DNA from: Paulownia fortunei
Lineage: Eukaryota; Streptophyta; Magnoliopsida; Lamiales; Paulowniaceae
Reading direction: 5' to 3'
NCBI GenBank assembly: GCA_019321725.1
Contig: CM033113.1
Location: forward strand, 12,772,001 to 12,836,000
Length of the DNA: 64,000 bases
Shown here: positions 13,301-27,274 of the stretch, piece by piece
Layout of the letters: every line of letters begins with the position of its first letter
How positions within the stretch are numbered: position 1 is the stretch's first letter
The notes under the pieces: model-generated
Told to the model about the DNA's origin: nothing
The model's database searches: none
What the model saw: only the letters and a program-made list of their open reading frames with translations
Translations under genes and position numbers: made by a program

Positions 13301-16300
13301 ATTCTGAGTCGCATTTTCAATTTTTAGCCATAATTAAAAATAAAAGTAGGAAATATATTGTTTCTTTAATGAATATATTATAAGTTTTACTTGAAATTAT
13401 ACAGTAAAAAGAAAAAAATAATCCAGTTAAACTATAATTTGAATTCGTAAGAGTGAAATGGGTATCAAGTTTTTAAATTTTTAATCTTATTTACCTTAAT
13501 AGTAGGAAAGTATTTTTCCTCATTCTAACTGCTGGGTTATAGAATACGCTTTTAATTTATTAGAAAAAATAATTTTTTAAGAATGTAAACTTTTAAAAAG
13601 AAAAAAATCAATTAAAATAAAAATTTAATAAAAAAGCCCAAAATACGTACCAACATTCTGAGTCGCATTTTTAATTTTTAGCCATAATTAAAAATAAAAG
13701 TAGGAAATATATTGTTTCTTTCAATGAATATATTATAAGTTTTTCCTGAAATTATACAGTAAAAAAAAAAAAACAATCCAGTTAAACTATAATTTGAATT
13801 CGTAAAAGTGAAATGGGTATCAATTTTTTAAATTTTTAATCTTATTTACCTTAATAGTAGAAAAGTATTTTTCCTCATTTTAACTGTTGGGTTATAGAAT
13901 ACGCTTTTAATTTATTAGAAAAAATAAATTTTTTAGAATGTAAACTTTAAAAAGAAAAAAATCGTTTAAAATAAAAATTTAATAAAAAAGCCCGAAATAC
14001 GTACCAACATTCTGAGTCGCATTTTCAATTTTTAGCCATAATTAAAAATAAAAGTAGGAATATATTGTTTCTTTAATGAATATATTATAAGTTTTACTTG
14101 AAATATACAGTAAAAAAAAAAAAACAATCCAGTTAAACTATAATTTGAATTCGTAAGAGTGAAATGGGTATCAAGTTTTTAAATTTTTAATCTTATTTAC
14201 CTTAATAGTAGGAAAGTATTTTTCCTCATTCTAACTGTTGGGTTATAGAATACGCTTTTAATTTATTAGAAAAAATAATTTTTTTAAATGTAAACTTTTA
14301 AAAAGAAAAAAATCAATTAAAATAAAAATTTAATAAAAAGCCGAAATACGTACCAATATTCTGAGTCGCATTTTCAATTTTTAGCCATAATTAAAAATAA
14401 AAGTAGGAAATATATTGTTTCTTTCAATGAATATATTATAAGTTTTACTTGAAATTATACAGTAAAAAAAAAAAAAAAAACAATCCACTTAAACTATAAT
14501 TTGAATTCGTAAGAGTGAAATGGGTATCAAGTTTTTAAATTTTTAATCTTATTTACCTTAATAGTAGGAAAATATTTTTTTCTCTTCTAACTGCTGGGTT
14601 ATAGAATACGCTTTTAATTTATTAGAAAAAATAATTTTTTAAAATGTAAACTTTTAAAAAGAAAAAAATCAATTAAAATAAAAATTTAATAAAAAGCCCG
14701 AAATACGTACCAACATTCTGAGTCGCATTTTCAATTTTTAGCCATAATTAAAAATAAAAGTAGGAAATATATTGTTTCTTTCAATGAATATATTATAAGT
14801 TTTTCTTGAAATTATACAGTAAAAAAAAAAAAAAAACAATCCAGTTAAACTATAATTTGAATTCGTAAGAGTGAAATGGGTATCAAGTTTTTAAATTTTT
14901 AATCTTATTTACCTTAATAGTAGGAAGTATTTTTCCTCATTCTAACTGTTGGGTTTAGAATACGCTTTTAATTTATTAGAAAAAATAATTTTTTTAGAAT
15001 GTAAACTTTTAAAAAGAAAAAAATCAATTAAAATAAAAATTTAATAAAAAGCCCGAAATACGTACCAACATTCTGAGTCGCATTTTCAATTTTTAGCCAT
15101 AATTAAAAATAAAAGTAGGAAATATATTGTTTCTTTCAATGAATATATTATAAGTTTTCTTGAAATTATACAGTAAAAAGAAAAAAAAAACAATCCAGTT
15201 AAACTATAATTTGAATTCGTAAAAGTGAAATGGGTATCAAGTTTTTAAATTTTTAATCTTATTTACCTTAATAGTAGGAAAATATTTTTTCTCATTCTAA
15301 CTGATGGGTTATAGAATACGCTTTTAATTTATTAGAAAAAATAATTTTTTTAAAATGTAAACTTTAAAAAGAAAAAAAATCAATTAAAATAAAAATTTAA
15401 TAAAAAGCCGAAATACGTACCAATATTCTGAGTCGCATTTTCAATTTTTAGCCATAATTAAAAATAAAAGTAGGAAATATATTGTTTCTTTCAATGAATA
15501 TATTATAAGTTTTCCTTGAAATTATACAGTAAAAAAAAAAAAAAACAATCCATTAAACTATAATTTGAATTCAAAAAGTGAAATGGGTATCAAGTTTTTA
15601 AATTTTAATCTTATTTACCTTAATAGTAGGAAAAATTTTTCTCTTTCTAACTGTGGGTTATAGAATACGCTTTTAATTTATTAGAAAAAATAATTTTTTT
15701 AAATGTAAACTTTTAAAAAGAAAAAAAATCAATTAAAATAAAAATTTAATAAAAAACCCGAAATACGTACCAATATTCTTAGTCGCATTTTCAATTTTTA
15801 GCCATAATTAAAAATAAAAGTAGAAAATATATTGTTTCTTTCAATGAATATATTATAAGTTTTCTTGAAATTATACAGTAAAAACAAAAAAACAATCCAA
15901 TTAAACTATAATTTGAATTCGTAAGAGTGAAATGGGTATCAAGTTTTTAAATTTTTAATCTTATTTACTTTAATAGTAGAAAAGTATTTTTCCTCATTCT
16001 AACTGCTGGGTTATCGAATACGCTTTTAATTTATTAGAAAAAATAAATTTTTTAGAATGTAAACTTTTAAAAAGAAAAAAATCAATTAAAATAAAAATTT
16101 AATAAAAAAGCCTAAAATACGTACCAACATTCTGAGTCGCATTTTTATTTTTAGCCATAATTAAAAATAAAAGTAGGAAATATATTGTTTCTTTCAATGA
16201 ATATATTATAAGTTTTCCTGAAATTATACAGTAAAAAAAAACAATTCAGTTAAACTATAATTTGAATTCGTAAGAGTGAAATGGGTATCAAGTTTTTAAA

Positions 16301-17299
16301 TTTTTAATCTTATTTACCTTAATGGTAGGAAAGTATTTTTCCTCTTTCTAACTGTTGGGTTATAGAATACGCTTTTAATTTATTAGAAAAAATAAATTTT
16401 TCAGAATGTAAACTTTTAAAAAGAAAAAAATCAATTAAAATAAAATTTAATAAAAAGCCCGAAATACGTACCAATATTCTGAGTCGCATTTTCAATTTTA
16501 AGCCATAATTAAAAATAAAAGTAGGAATTATATTGTTTCTTTAATGAATATATTATAAGTTTTACTTGAAATTATACAGTAAAAGAAAAAAAAACAATCT
16601 AGTTAAACTATAATTTGAATTCGTAAGAGTGAAATGTGTATCAAGTTTTTAAATTTTTAATATTATTTACCTTAATAGTAGGAAAGTATTTTTCCTCATT
16701 GTAACTGTTAGGTTATAGAATACGCTTTTAATTTATTAGAAAAAATAAATTTTTGAAATGTAAACTTTTAAAAAGAAAAAAATTAATTAAAATAAAATTT
16801 TTATAAAAAAGCCCGAAATACATACCAATATTCAGAGTCACATTTTCAATTTTTAGCCATAATTAAAAATAAAAGTAGGAAATATATTGTTTCTTTCAAT
16901 GAATATATTATAAGTTTTCTTGAAATTATACAGTAAAAAAAAAAAAAAGAATCGAGTTAAACTATAATTTGAATTCGTAAAAGTGAAATGGGTATCAAGT
17001 TTTTAAATTTTTAATCTTATTTACCTTAATAGTAGGAAAATATTTTTTTTCTTTCTAACTGATGGGCTATAGAATACGCTTTTAATTTATTAGAAAAAAT
17101 AATTTTTTTAAAACGTAAACTTTTAAAAAGAAAAAAATCGATTAAAATAAAAATTTAATAAAAAAGCCCAAAATATGTACCAACATTCTGAGTCGCATTT
17201 TCAATTTTTAGCCATAATTAAAAATAAAAGTAGGAAATATATTGTTTCTTTTAATGAATATATTATAAGTTTTTCTTGAAATTATATAGTAAAAGCAAA

Positions 17300-20150
17300 A
17301 AAACAATCTAGTTAAACTATAATTTGAATTCGTAAGAGTGAAATGGGTATCAAGTTTTTAAATTTTTAATCTTATTTACCTTAATAATAGAAAATTATTT
17401 TTCCTCATTCTAACTGCTGGGTTATTGAAAACGCTTTTAATTTATTAGAAAAAATAAATTTTTTAGAATGTAAACTTTTAAAAAGAAAAAAATCAATTAA
17501 AATAAAAATTTAATAAAAAAGCCTAAAATACGTACCAACATTCTGGGTCGCATTTTTAATTTTTAGCCATAATTAAAAATAAAAGTAGGAAATATATTGT
17601 TTCTTTCAATGAATATATTATAAGTTTTTCTTGAAATTATACAGTAAAAATAAAAAAAAACAATCCAATTAAACTATAATTTGAATTCGTAAGAGTGAAA
17701 TGGGTATCAAGTTTTAAATTTTTAATCTTATTTACCTTAATGGTAGGAAAATATTTTTCCTCTTTCTAACTGTTGGTTATAGAATACGCTTTTAATTTAT
17801 TAGAAAAAATAAATTTTTCAGAATGTAAACTTTTAAAAGAAAAAAATCGTTTAAAATAAAAATTTAATAAAAAAGCCCGAAATACGTGCCAACATTCTGA
17901 GTCGCATTTTCAATTTTAAGCCATAATTAAAAATAAAAGTAGGAAATATATTGTTTCTTTCAATGAATATATTATAAGTTTTTCTTGAAATTATACAGTA
18001 AAAACAAAAAACAATCCAGTTAAACTATAATTTGAATTCGTAAGAGTAAATGGGTATCAAGTTTTTAAATTTTTAATCTTATTACCTTAATATAGAAAAT
18101 TATTTTTCCTCATTGTAACTGTTAGGTTCTAGAATACGCTTTTAATTTATTAGAAAAAATAATTAGAAAAATAATAAAGAATGTAAACTTTTAAAAGAAA
18201 AAAATCAATTAAAATAAAATTTAATAAAAAAGCCTAAAATACGTACCAACATTCTGAGTCGCATTTTTAATTTTTAGCCATAATTAAAAATAAAAGTAGG
18301 AAAATATTGTTTCTTTCAATGAATATATTATAAGTTTTTCTTGAAATTATACAGTAAAAATAAAAAAAAAACAATCCAATTAAACTATAATTTGAATTCG
18401 TAAGAGTGAAATGGGTATCAAGTTTTTAAATTTTTAATCTTATTTACCTTAATGGTAGGAAAGTATTTTTCCTCTTTCTAACTGTTGGGTTATAGAATAC
18501 GCTTTTAATTTATTAGAAAAAATAAATTTTTCAGAATATAAACTTTTGAAAAGAAAAAAATCGTTTAACATAAAAATTTAATAAAAAAGCCCGAAATATG
18601 TACCAACATTCTGAGTCGCATTTTCAATTTTAAGCCATAATTAAAAATAAAAGTAGGAAATATATGTTTCTTTTAATGAATATATATAAGTTTTTCTTGA
18701 AATTATATAGTAAAAACAAAAAAAAAACAATCCAGTTAAACTATAATTTGAATTCGTAAGAGTGAAATGGGTATCAAGTTTTTAAATTTTTAATCTTATT
18801 TACCTTAATATAGAAAATTATTTTTCCTCATTCTAACTGCTGGTTATTGAATACGCTTTTAATTTATTAGAAAAAATAAATTTTTTAGAATGTAAACTTT
18901 TAAAAAGAAAAAAATCAATTAAAATAAAAATTTAATAAAAAAGCCTAAAATACGTACCAACATTCTGGGTCGCATTTTTAATTTTTAGCCATAATTAAAA
19001 ATAAAAGTAGGAAATATATTGTTTCTTTCAATGAATATATTATAAGTTTTTCTTGAAATTATACAGTAAAAAAAAAAAAACAATCGAATTAAACTATAAT
19101 TTGAATTCGTAAGAGTGAAATGGGTATCAAGTTTTAAATTTTTAATCTTATTTACCTTAATGGTAGGAAAGTATTTTTCCTCTTTCTAACTGTTGGGTTA
19201 TAGAATACGCTTTTAATTTATTAGAAAAAATAAATTTTTCAGAATATAAACTTTGAAAAGAAAAAATTCAATTAAAATAAAAATTTAACAAAAAAGCCCG
19301 AAATATGTACCAACATTCTGAGTCGCATTTTCAATTTTTAAGCATAATTAAAAATAAAAGTAGGAAATATATTGTTTCTTTTAATGAATATATTATAAGT
19401 TTTTCTTGAAATTATACAGTAAAAACAAAAAAACAATCCAGTTAAACTATAATTTGAATTCGTAAGAGTGAAATGGGTATCAAGTTTTTAAATTTTTAAT
19501 CTTATTTACCTTAATAATAGAAAGTATTTTTCCTCATTCTAACTGCTGGGTTATTGAATACGCTTTTAATTTATTAGAAAAAATAAATTTTTTAGAATGT
19601 AAACTTTTAAAAAGAAAAAAATCAATTAAAATAAAAATTTAATAAAAAAGCCTAAAATACGTACCAACATTCTGAGTCGCATTTTTAATTTTTAGCCATA
19701 ATTAAAAATAAAAGTAGGAAATATATTGTTTCTTTCAATGAATATATTATAAGTTTTCTTGAAATTATACAGTAAAAATAAAAAAAAAAACAATCGAATT
19801 AAACTATAATTTGAATTCGTAAGAGTGAAATGGGTATCAAGTTTTTAAATTTTTAATCTTATTTACCTTATGGTAGGAAAGTATTTTTCCTCTTTCTAAC
19901 TGTTGGTTATAGAATACGCTTTTAATTTATTAGAAAAAATAAATTTTTCAGAATATAAACTTTTAAAAGAAAAAAATCGTTTAAAATAAAAATTTAATAA
20001 AAAAGCCCGAAATATGTACCAACATTCTGAGTCGCATTTTCAATTTTAAGCCATAATTAAAAATAAAAGTAGGAAATATATTGTTTCTTTTAATGAATAT
20101 ATTATAAGTTTTACTTGAAATTATACAATTAAAACGAAAAAATAATCCAG
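17300..20150 (+). repeat. Dimeric higher-order repeat (about 710 bp) within the right satellite block
   Basis: Two monomer types alternate. One has 'gctgggttattgaatacgc' and 'aagcctaaaatacg'; the other has 'aatggtaggaaagtatttttcctcttt', 'aaatttttcagaata' and 'aatttt(a)agcc'. The 'cctaaaata' variant occurs at 17,522, 18,233, 18,944 and 19,651, a spacing of 707-711 bp, that is two monomers. Outside this stretch the alternation is lost. Confidence 0.8.
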
Positions 20151-23100
20151 TTAAACTATAATTTGAATTCGTAAGAGTGAAATGTGTATCAAGTTTTTAA
20201 AATTTTAATCTTATTTACTTTAATAATAGGAAAGTATTTTTCCTTATTCTAACTGTTGGGTTATTGAATACGCTTTTAATTTATTAGAAAAAATATATTT
20301 TTAGAATGTAAACTTTTAAAAGAAAAAAATCAATTAAAATAACAATTTAATAAAAAAGCCCAAAATACGTACCAACATTCTGAGTCGCATTTTCAATTTT
20401 TAGCCATTATTAAAAATAAAAGTAGGAAATATATTGTTTCTTTCAATGAATATATTATAAGTTTTTCTTGAAATTATACAGTAAAAAGAAAAAAAATAAT
20501 CCAGTTAAACTATAATTTGAATTCGTAAGAGTGAAATGGGTATCAAGTTTTTAAATTTTTAATCTTATTCACCTTAATAGTAGGAAAGTATTTTTTCTCA
20601 TTCTAACTGCTGGGTTATTGAATACGCTTTTAATTTATTAGAAAAAATAATTTTTTTAGAATGTAAACTTTTAAAAGAAAAAAATCAATTAAAATAAAAT
20701 TTAATAAAAAACCCGAAATACGTACCACATTCTGAGTCGCATTTTCAATTTTTAGCCATAATTAAAAATAAAAGTAGAAAATATATTGTTTCTTTCAATG
20801 AATATATTATAAGTTTTTCCTGAAATTATACATAAAAGAAAAAAAAATAATTCCAATTAAACTATAATTTGAATTCGTAAGAGTAAATGGGTATCAAGTT
20901 TTTAAATTTTTAATTTTATTTACCTTAACACTAGAAAAGTATTTTTCCTCATTCTAACATTGGATTATAGAATACGCTTTTAATTTATTAGAAAAAATAA
21001 ATTTTTTAGAACGTAAACTTAAAAAAAAAATCAAATAAAATAAAAATTTAATAAAAAAGCCCGAAATACGTACCAATATTCTGAGTCGCATTTTCAATTT
21101 TTAGCCATAATTAAAAATAAAAGTAGGAAATATATTATTTCTTTCAATGAATATATTATAAGTTTTTCTTGAAATTATACAGTAAAAAGAAAAAAAAACA
21201 ATTCAATTAAACTATAATTTGAATTCGTAAGAGTGAAATGGGTATCAAGTTTTTAAATTTTTAATCTTATTTACCTTAACAGTAGAAAAGTATTTTTCCT
21301 CGTTCTAACTATTGGATTATAGAATACGCTTTTAATTTATTAGAAAAAATAAATTTTTTAGAATGTAAACTTTTAAAAAAAATCAATTAAAATAAAAATT
21401 TAATAAAAAAGCTCGAAATACGTACCAATATTCTGAGTCGCATTTTCAATTTTAGCCATAATTAAAAATAAAAGTAGGAAATATATTATTTCTTTCAATG
21501 AATATATTATAAGTTTTTCCTGAAATTATACAGTAAAAAAAAAAAAATAATCAAGTTAAACTATAATTTGAATTCGTAAGAGTGAAATGGGTATCAAGTT
21601 TTTAAATTTTTAATCTTATTTACCTTAACACTAGAAAAGTATTTTTTCTCATTCTAACTATTGGTTATAGAATACGCTTTTAATTTATTAGAAAAAAATA
21701 ATTTTTTTAGAATGTAAACTTTTAAAAAAAAATTAATTAAAATTAAAATTTAATAAAAAAGCCCGAAATACGTACCAATATTTGAGTCGCATTTTCAATT
21801 TTTAGCCATATTAAAAATAAAAGTAGGAATATATTGTTTCTGTCAATGAAAATATTATAAGTTTTCCTTGAAATTATACAGTAAAAGAAAAAAAAATTCA
21901 GTTAAACTATAATTTGAATTCGTAAGAGGGAAATGGTTATCAAGTTTTTAAATTTTTAATGTTATTTACCTTAATAGTAGGAAATTATTTTTCCTCATTG
22001 TAACTGTTGGGTTATAGAATACGCTTTTAATTTATTAGAAAAAATAAATTTTTTAGAATGTAAACTTTTAAAAAGAAAAAAATTAATTAAAATAAAAATT
22101 TAATAAAAAAGCCCGAAATACATACCAATATTCTGAGTCGCATTTTCAATTTTAAGCCATAATTAAAAATAAAAGTAGGAAATATATTGTTTCTTTTAAT
22201 GAATATATTATAAGTTTTTCTTGAAATTATACAATTAAAACAAAAAAAAATAATCCAGTTAAACTATAATTTGAATTCGTAAGAGTGAAATGTGTATCAA
22301 GTTTTTAAATTTTTAATCTTATTTACCTTAATAGTAGGAAAGTATTTTTCCTCATTCTAACTGCTGGGTTATTGAATACGCTTTTAATTTATTATAAAAA
22401 ATAATTTTCTTAGGATGTAAACTTTTAAAAGAAAAAATCAATTAAAATAAAAATTTAATAAAAAAGCCCAAAATACGTACTAACATTCTGAGTCGCATTT
22501 TCAATTTTTAGCCATAATTAAAACTAAAAGTAGGAAATATATTGTTTTTTTTCAATGAATATATTATAAGTTTTCTTGAAATTATACAGTAAAAAAAAAT
22601 GTAAACTATAATTTGAATTCGTAAGAGTGAAATGAGTATCAAGTTTTTAAATTTTTAATCTTATTTACCTTAACATTAGAAAAGTATTTTTCCTCATTCT
22701 AACTGTTGGTTATTGAATACGCTTTTAATTTATTAAAAAAAATAATTTTTTTAGAACGTAAACTTTTAAAAAAAAAATTAATTAAAATAAAAATTTAATA
22801 AAAAAACCCGAAATACGTACCAACATTTTGAGTCGCATTTTCAATTTTTAGCCATAATTAAAAATAAAAGTAAGAAAATATATTGTTTCTTTCAATGAAA
22901 ATATTATAAGTTTTCCTTGAAATTATACAGTTAAAAGAAAAAAAACAATTCAGTTAAACTATAATTTGAATTCGTAAGAGTGAAATGGGTATCAAGTTTT
23001 TAAAATTTTAATCTTATTTACTTTAATAGTAGGAAAGTATTTTTCCTCATTGTAACTGTTGGGTTATAGAATACGCTTTTAATTTATTAGAAAAAATAAA

Positions 23101-23945
23101 TTTTTTAGAATGTAAACTTTTAAAAAAAAAATCAATTAAAATAAAATTTAATAAAAGAGCCCGAAATACGTACCAATATTGTGAGTCGCATTTTTAATTT
23201 TTAGCCATAATTAAAAATAAAAGTAGGAAATATATTGTTTCTTTCAATGAATATATTATAAGTTTTTCTTGAAGTTATACAGTAAAAAGAAAAAAAAAAC
23301 GATGGAGTTAAACTATAATTTGAATTCGTAAGAGTGAAATGAGTATCAATTTTTTAAATTTTTAATCTTATTTTCCTTAATAGTAGGAGAATATTTTTTC
23401 TCTTTCTAACTGATGGGTTATAGAATACGCTTTTAATTTATTAGAAAAAATAATTTTTTTAGAATGTAAACTTTTAAAAAAAAAATCAATTAAAATAAAA
23501 ATTTAATAAAAAAACCTGAAATACGTACCAACATTCTGAGTCGCATTTTTAATTTTAAGCGATAATTAAAAATTAAAGTACGAAATATATTGTTTCTTTC
23601 AATGAATATATTATAAGTTTTTCTTGAAATTATATAGTAAAAACATAAAAACAATCCAGTTAAAGTATAATTTGAATTCGTAAGAGTGAAATATGTATCA
23701 AGTTTTTAAATTTTTAATCTTATTTATTTTTATAATAAAAAATTATTTTTTCTCATTCTAACTTCTGTGTTATAGATTACGCTTTTAATTTATTTAAAAA
23801 AATAATTTTTTTAGAATGTAATGTTTTAAAAAGAAAAAAAAAAACAATTAAAATTAAAATTTAATAAAAAAAGCCCAAAATAGATACCAAAATTCTGAAT
23901 CGCATTTTTAATTTTTGGCCATAATTAAAATTAAAAGTAGAAAAT

Positions 23946-24540
23946 TTATAGTTTTGGTGAGCAATAATTTCCACACAAAACTGGTTCCATTCGGAAAACT
24001 AAAGTTGGAGACACCATTCTAGTCATTTGTTTAGAAAAACCATAAAAAGGACAAGGAACACAAATATCATTGTCTCATAACTTATATATGTGGTGTAAAA
24101 TACTAAATTAAAGTTAAAATCTTCTTATTTATCCAAAATAGTATTGCATTTAGACACTTTTTATGTTCTAAAATTATTATTTTTATTTTTTTAAAATATT
24201 TCAAAATATAGCTTCATTTATTAAAATTGAAATTTTGTGTACAAAATTGTCCTTGTATTTAAATTAATGATTAGTCTCATTAACTCTCAACCATTATTTT
24301 TAAACATAATAGTAAGCATTAATTTTTTTCATCTATAATTCCATGATTAGTCGCATGAGAACTTTAATTTTGTGACAGGAGGGTATTTCCTAACATGATA
24401 ATAGCTGTTTTGGCCCCAATTACTAAAATATAAACGTTTTTTAAAATCCTTCACAATGGAGAATCAATGAAGTGAGAAGAAACAACTCGCTTAAGAAAAA
24501 AAAAATGCATTAAGAGGGTAATTGGTTGGGTATATCAAAT
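23946..24540. other. Unique AT-rich intergenic DNA at the satellite boundary
   Basis: Sequence changes abruptly from satellite to non-repetitive AT-rich DNA. I see no convincing coding region, RNA gene or transposon terminus in it. Confidence 0.6.
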
Positions 24541-24544
24541 ATAT

Positions 24545-24975
24545 TTTAAGATGCTTGAAAGTTTATAAATACTATAATAGTGTTTGACTATTTTTATTTT
24601 TATTTTTTAGTCAAGAGCTTATAAGGCTATAATAAGTTGATAGATTTTATAAACTGTTACATCTCGTAAGATATTTTAAAATTATAAGATGATTGATTTT
24701 ATTTTAGGAATAAGTTCAATCAGTATTTGGATAAAATAAAATTATTGAACTTATCATATATTAGTAATGAAAATCTTATAATTAATATGATCAAAAGTAA
24801 AAAAATTTGTTAAGATATTAAAAATAATTTAAATAATCTTTATTTTTTTAAAAGAATTTATAAAATTTCAATATTTTATTTTGATAGCTTATAAGTTCAT
24901 GTTTTAAAAAATTTACCTAACACTTTATGACATCTTTTAAATTCTTAAATATCTTAAAGATGTTTTAAAAAAATT
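24545..24975 (-). repeat. MITE-like dispersed repeat, copy 1
   Basis: This non-coding AT-rich segment matches, in reverse complement, the segments at about 59,535-59,905 and 59,906-60,195. Shared blocks include 'ttataattaatatg', a 'taagatattaaaaataa'-like stretch, and 'agcttataag' near the ends. The three copies in one window show that this is a moderately abundant dispersed family. Exact termini and any target-site duplication are not resolved, so the class (MITE or other short non-autonomous element) is inferred. Confidence 0.55.
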
Positions 24976-25657
24976 ATAAAGATGACATTCTTTATGGACT
25001 TAAACCCAGCAAAACTTTAAAACGCGTTGGTCAGTTCTTGAAAGTCCAAGAAAGTCACCCGTCACCTGGGTTTTTCTTTTTCCAAATGCTAATACTTTGT
25101 GAGTTTGTACTGATGAAAGAAGCAATGTTATTCAATTTTATATGAAATAAGAGGTGGATGTGTATTGGGAGTGTTTGGAAAGATCGAAGTTCAAAAGAAT
25201 TGTTTTTTGTTGTGTGTGGTTTGTGTTTGGGAGAGCAAGAAACGATCCACATATGTCAACGTGCGTATTTGTGAGACGGATCTAACTCCTTGTTACCTAA
25301 AAGTTATGAGGGTCTACCCAAAAGTTTCAAAATTACGGGCTCCATCTAATTTTCTTTTCCAATCATTTTGATGATTTTTTTTTTCATGTAGCTGTTTGTT
25401 GGGCCCAGTAATTTTCCTGTTTTCTTGGTTGTGTTGGGGAATAATTTTTGGGCCAAATTTTTTTATTTACTAAGTTAATCCAATTTTATTTGAACTTGTT
25501 TCGACATAGATTAAGATTGTATTATTTAAATACATGATGTTAAATCCTATTATATTTTATCGTCAGAGATTAAAATGCATGAATGTGTTTTGGAAGAATG
25601 AATTGATAATGAAATTATTTTAGAGAACCACGAAACTTGTAGTATGATTAGATTCAT

Positions 25658-25763
25658 TTAAAGAAAACTTCAAACAACTTTCTTATGGATCGATTTCGAA
25701 CTTTCGAGAGATTTATTATTTGACATAACCTGTACTTGGTTTTACAATCTTAAAGTTGTAGCA
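25658..25763 (+). repeat. LTR remnant (3' end of the same LTR family as at 33.7-41.1 kb)
   Basis: The last ~105 bp of the LTR family are recognisable: 'aaaacttcaaacaactttct', 'tttcgagagatttattatttgacataacc', then 'tcttaaagttgtagca', ending with the LTR terminus CA at 25,763. The rest of the LTR is missing upstream. It sits in plus orientation next to the poly-C tract. Confidence 0.6.
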
Positions 25764-25791
25764 CTTTTTTTCAGCAATTCTTGTGTGTACT

Positions 25792-25812
25792 CCCCCCCCC
25801 CTCCCCCCCCCC
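25792..25812 (+). repeat. C10-T-C10 homopyrimidine tract
   Basis: Ten C, one T, ten C. The minus strand reads as two runs of ten G separated by A, enough for an intramolecular G-quadruplex, and the plus strand could form an i-motif. It stands out sharply in otherwise very AT-rich surroundings. Confidence 0.9.
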
Positions 25813-27150
25813 TCCACCTCTTTTCTGCTCAAAATTCAAGTAAAAGATAGTATTTTTGCTACAAATAGTATCGAACGCAGTACAAAAAATATACTAAAAG
25901 ATTGCAAAAGATAAGGATGTAGAACACAATGTTCATGTAGTTACATAGGGATTGAAATTTAGTATCCGATAAGCACAAGTCATACTATTTACAACTAATA
26001 TTTGCAACCACTTTGCTTGTTATTCACAATGCAACAAATATTATTTACAATAAAAGTACCACTGTTCGTCGTATATTCATCATTGCTAGCAATTAAAAAA
26101 AAAAAATTCTTGACTTTTAAGAGGAAAAAAGAGGGAAAAAATGCGCAGCAACAACTATACTTCGATAAAAAATTGATTTGGAAATGTCATTGAAAGACAA
26201 AAGATTATAATAAATGTAAATTGAGGTGTCAAAATACTTTTAAATTAATTTTTGAGGAGAGCCAAAATTAACTTTGGGGATTTGAAATGCCATTTACCCT
26301 AAAAATTAAATAATTTTATTTCCAAATCTTTCACTTTAATTTTCAATTTTATATACAAAATTCATGTCATATATTTTAAAATATGCGCTCTATTTTAAAA
26401 AATAATCTTCATTTATATTGAATAAAAAAACAAATAATTCAAAATTCTTAAAATGAAATGCCGATTTTGAATTAACCTGACAATTTGATTCACAATATTT
26501 TTTATTATTCTCTCTTCATTTCATGGTATTTCATTAATTTTTTGGGCTTTTTAATATAAACAGTGAAAAAAGCCGGCATTCACATATCTAAAAGATCATT
26601 ATGTAGTAGGTTGGGTGGGAGAAACTAACGTTAAAGCTTACTGCCTCTGTTAAGCTCCTCTGTTTCCTCCTCCATTACCAAGAAAATGAGGTAGTTACTG
26701 CCTCTGCTTCGTGAAAATAGAGACAGCTTTCTGAAGGCGCCAAATTTACGAAAAAAAGTTGAGAAAAACTTGGAAGCCAATAGATCTGGTACCCAAACAA
26801 ATCGGGTACTAAGTATAATGGATTGGAGTCGGTTGCAAACTATGCTACCAGATAAGTCCAGTGCCCGACCCAAAATACCCAAAAAACTCAAACCCGAATA
26901 ACATGACCCACCTCCACGCCTAATTTCATCACCGCATTGAGACTAAGAGAAGGCAATTCTGCTTCAGCAACTGCAGTTCTTGCACGGTATATAACCCAAT
27001 ATGCACGGACCAATTGCGACAAGTACAAAGACCAGCGTAGTGCACTGAGATATTCCATTGCAAAAAGACTACTATTTAGTTACGTCAGAAGACAGTTCTC
27101 ACATGACAAATAAAAGTTCCATATAGGTATGCTACTATAAATTTACACAG
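25813..27150. other. Intergenic DNA downstream of the ADP/ATP carrier gene
   Basis: AT-rich to about 26.5 kb, then more balanced in composition. Short open frames here show no recognisable domain. The part close to 27.2 kb probably includes the 3' UTR and polyadenylation region of the minus-strand carrier gene. No other feature is supported. Confidence 0.5.
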
Positions 27151-27274
27151 GATTTTCAGCTATGAGAAAATGCACCGATAAACACTGCACCAAAATATTA
27201 TTATAACACGCAGATTACCATCTAGACAAAGAACATCACTCAGTCGTCATTATCATCACATCACCATCTTGATG

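Larger units (their letters stand above)
7182..23945 (+). repeat. Satellite array, right subfamily (about 47 monomers)
   Basis: Head-to-tail units of about 345-365 bp in the same orientation as the left block. Nearly every unit contains 'tttgaattcgtaagagtg', giving regularly spaced EcoRI sites (7,532; 7,883; 8,228; 8,578; 8,929; 9,283; 9,638; 10,003 and so on). Other subfamily markers are 'taactgttgggttatagaatacgc' and 'ttctttcaatgaatatatt'. Units are more alike than in the left block and differ mostly in the lengths of A-runs. The last unit degenerates from about 23,700 and stops near 23,945, where unique sequence begins. No genes are present in it. Confidence 0.97.

Noticed and set aside
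1..23945. CRISPR-like array or bacterial repeat
   Set aside because: The unit is about 350 bp with no spacer structure. It is a eukaryotic satellite.
26631..26891. 86-codon minus-strand frame upstream of the satellite-proximal intergenic region
   Set aside because: No recognisable domain, no splice or promoter context, and composition like the surrounding non-coding DNA.
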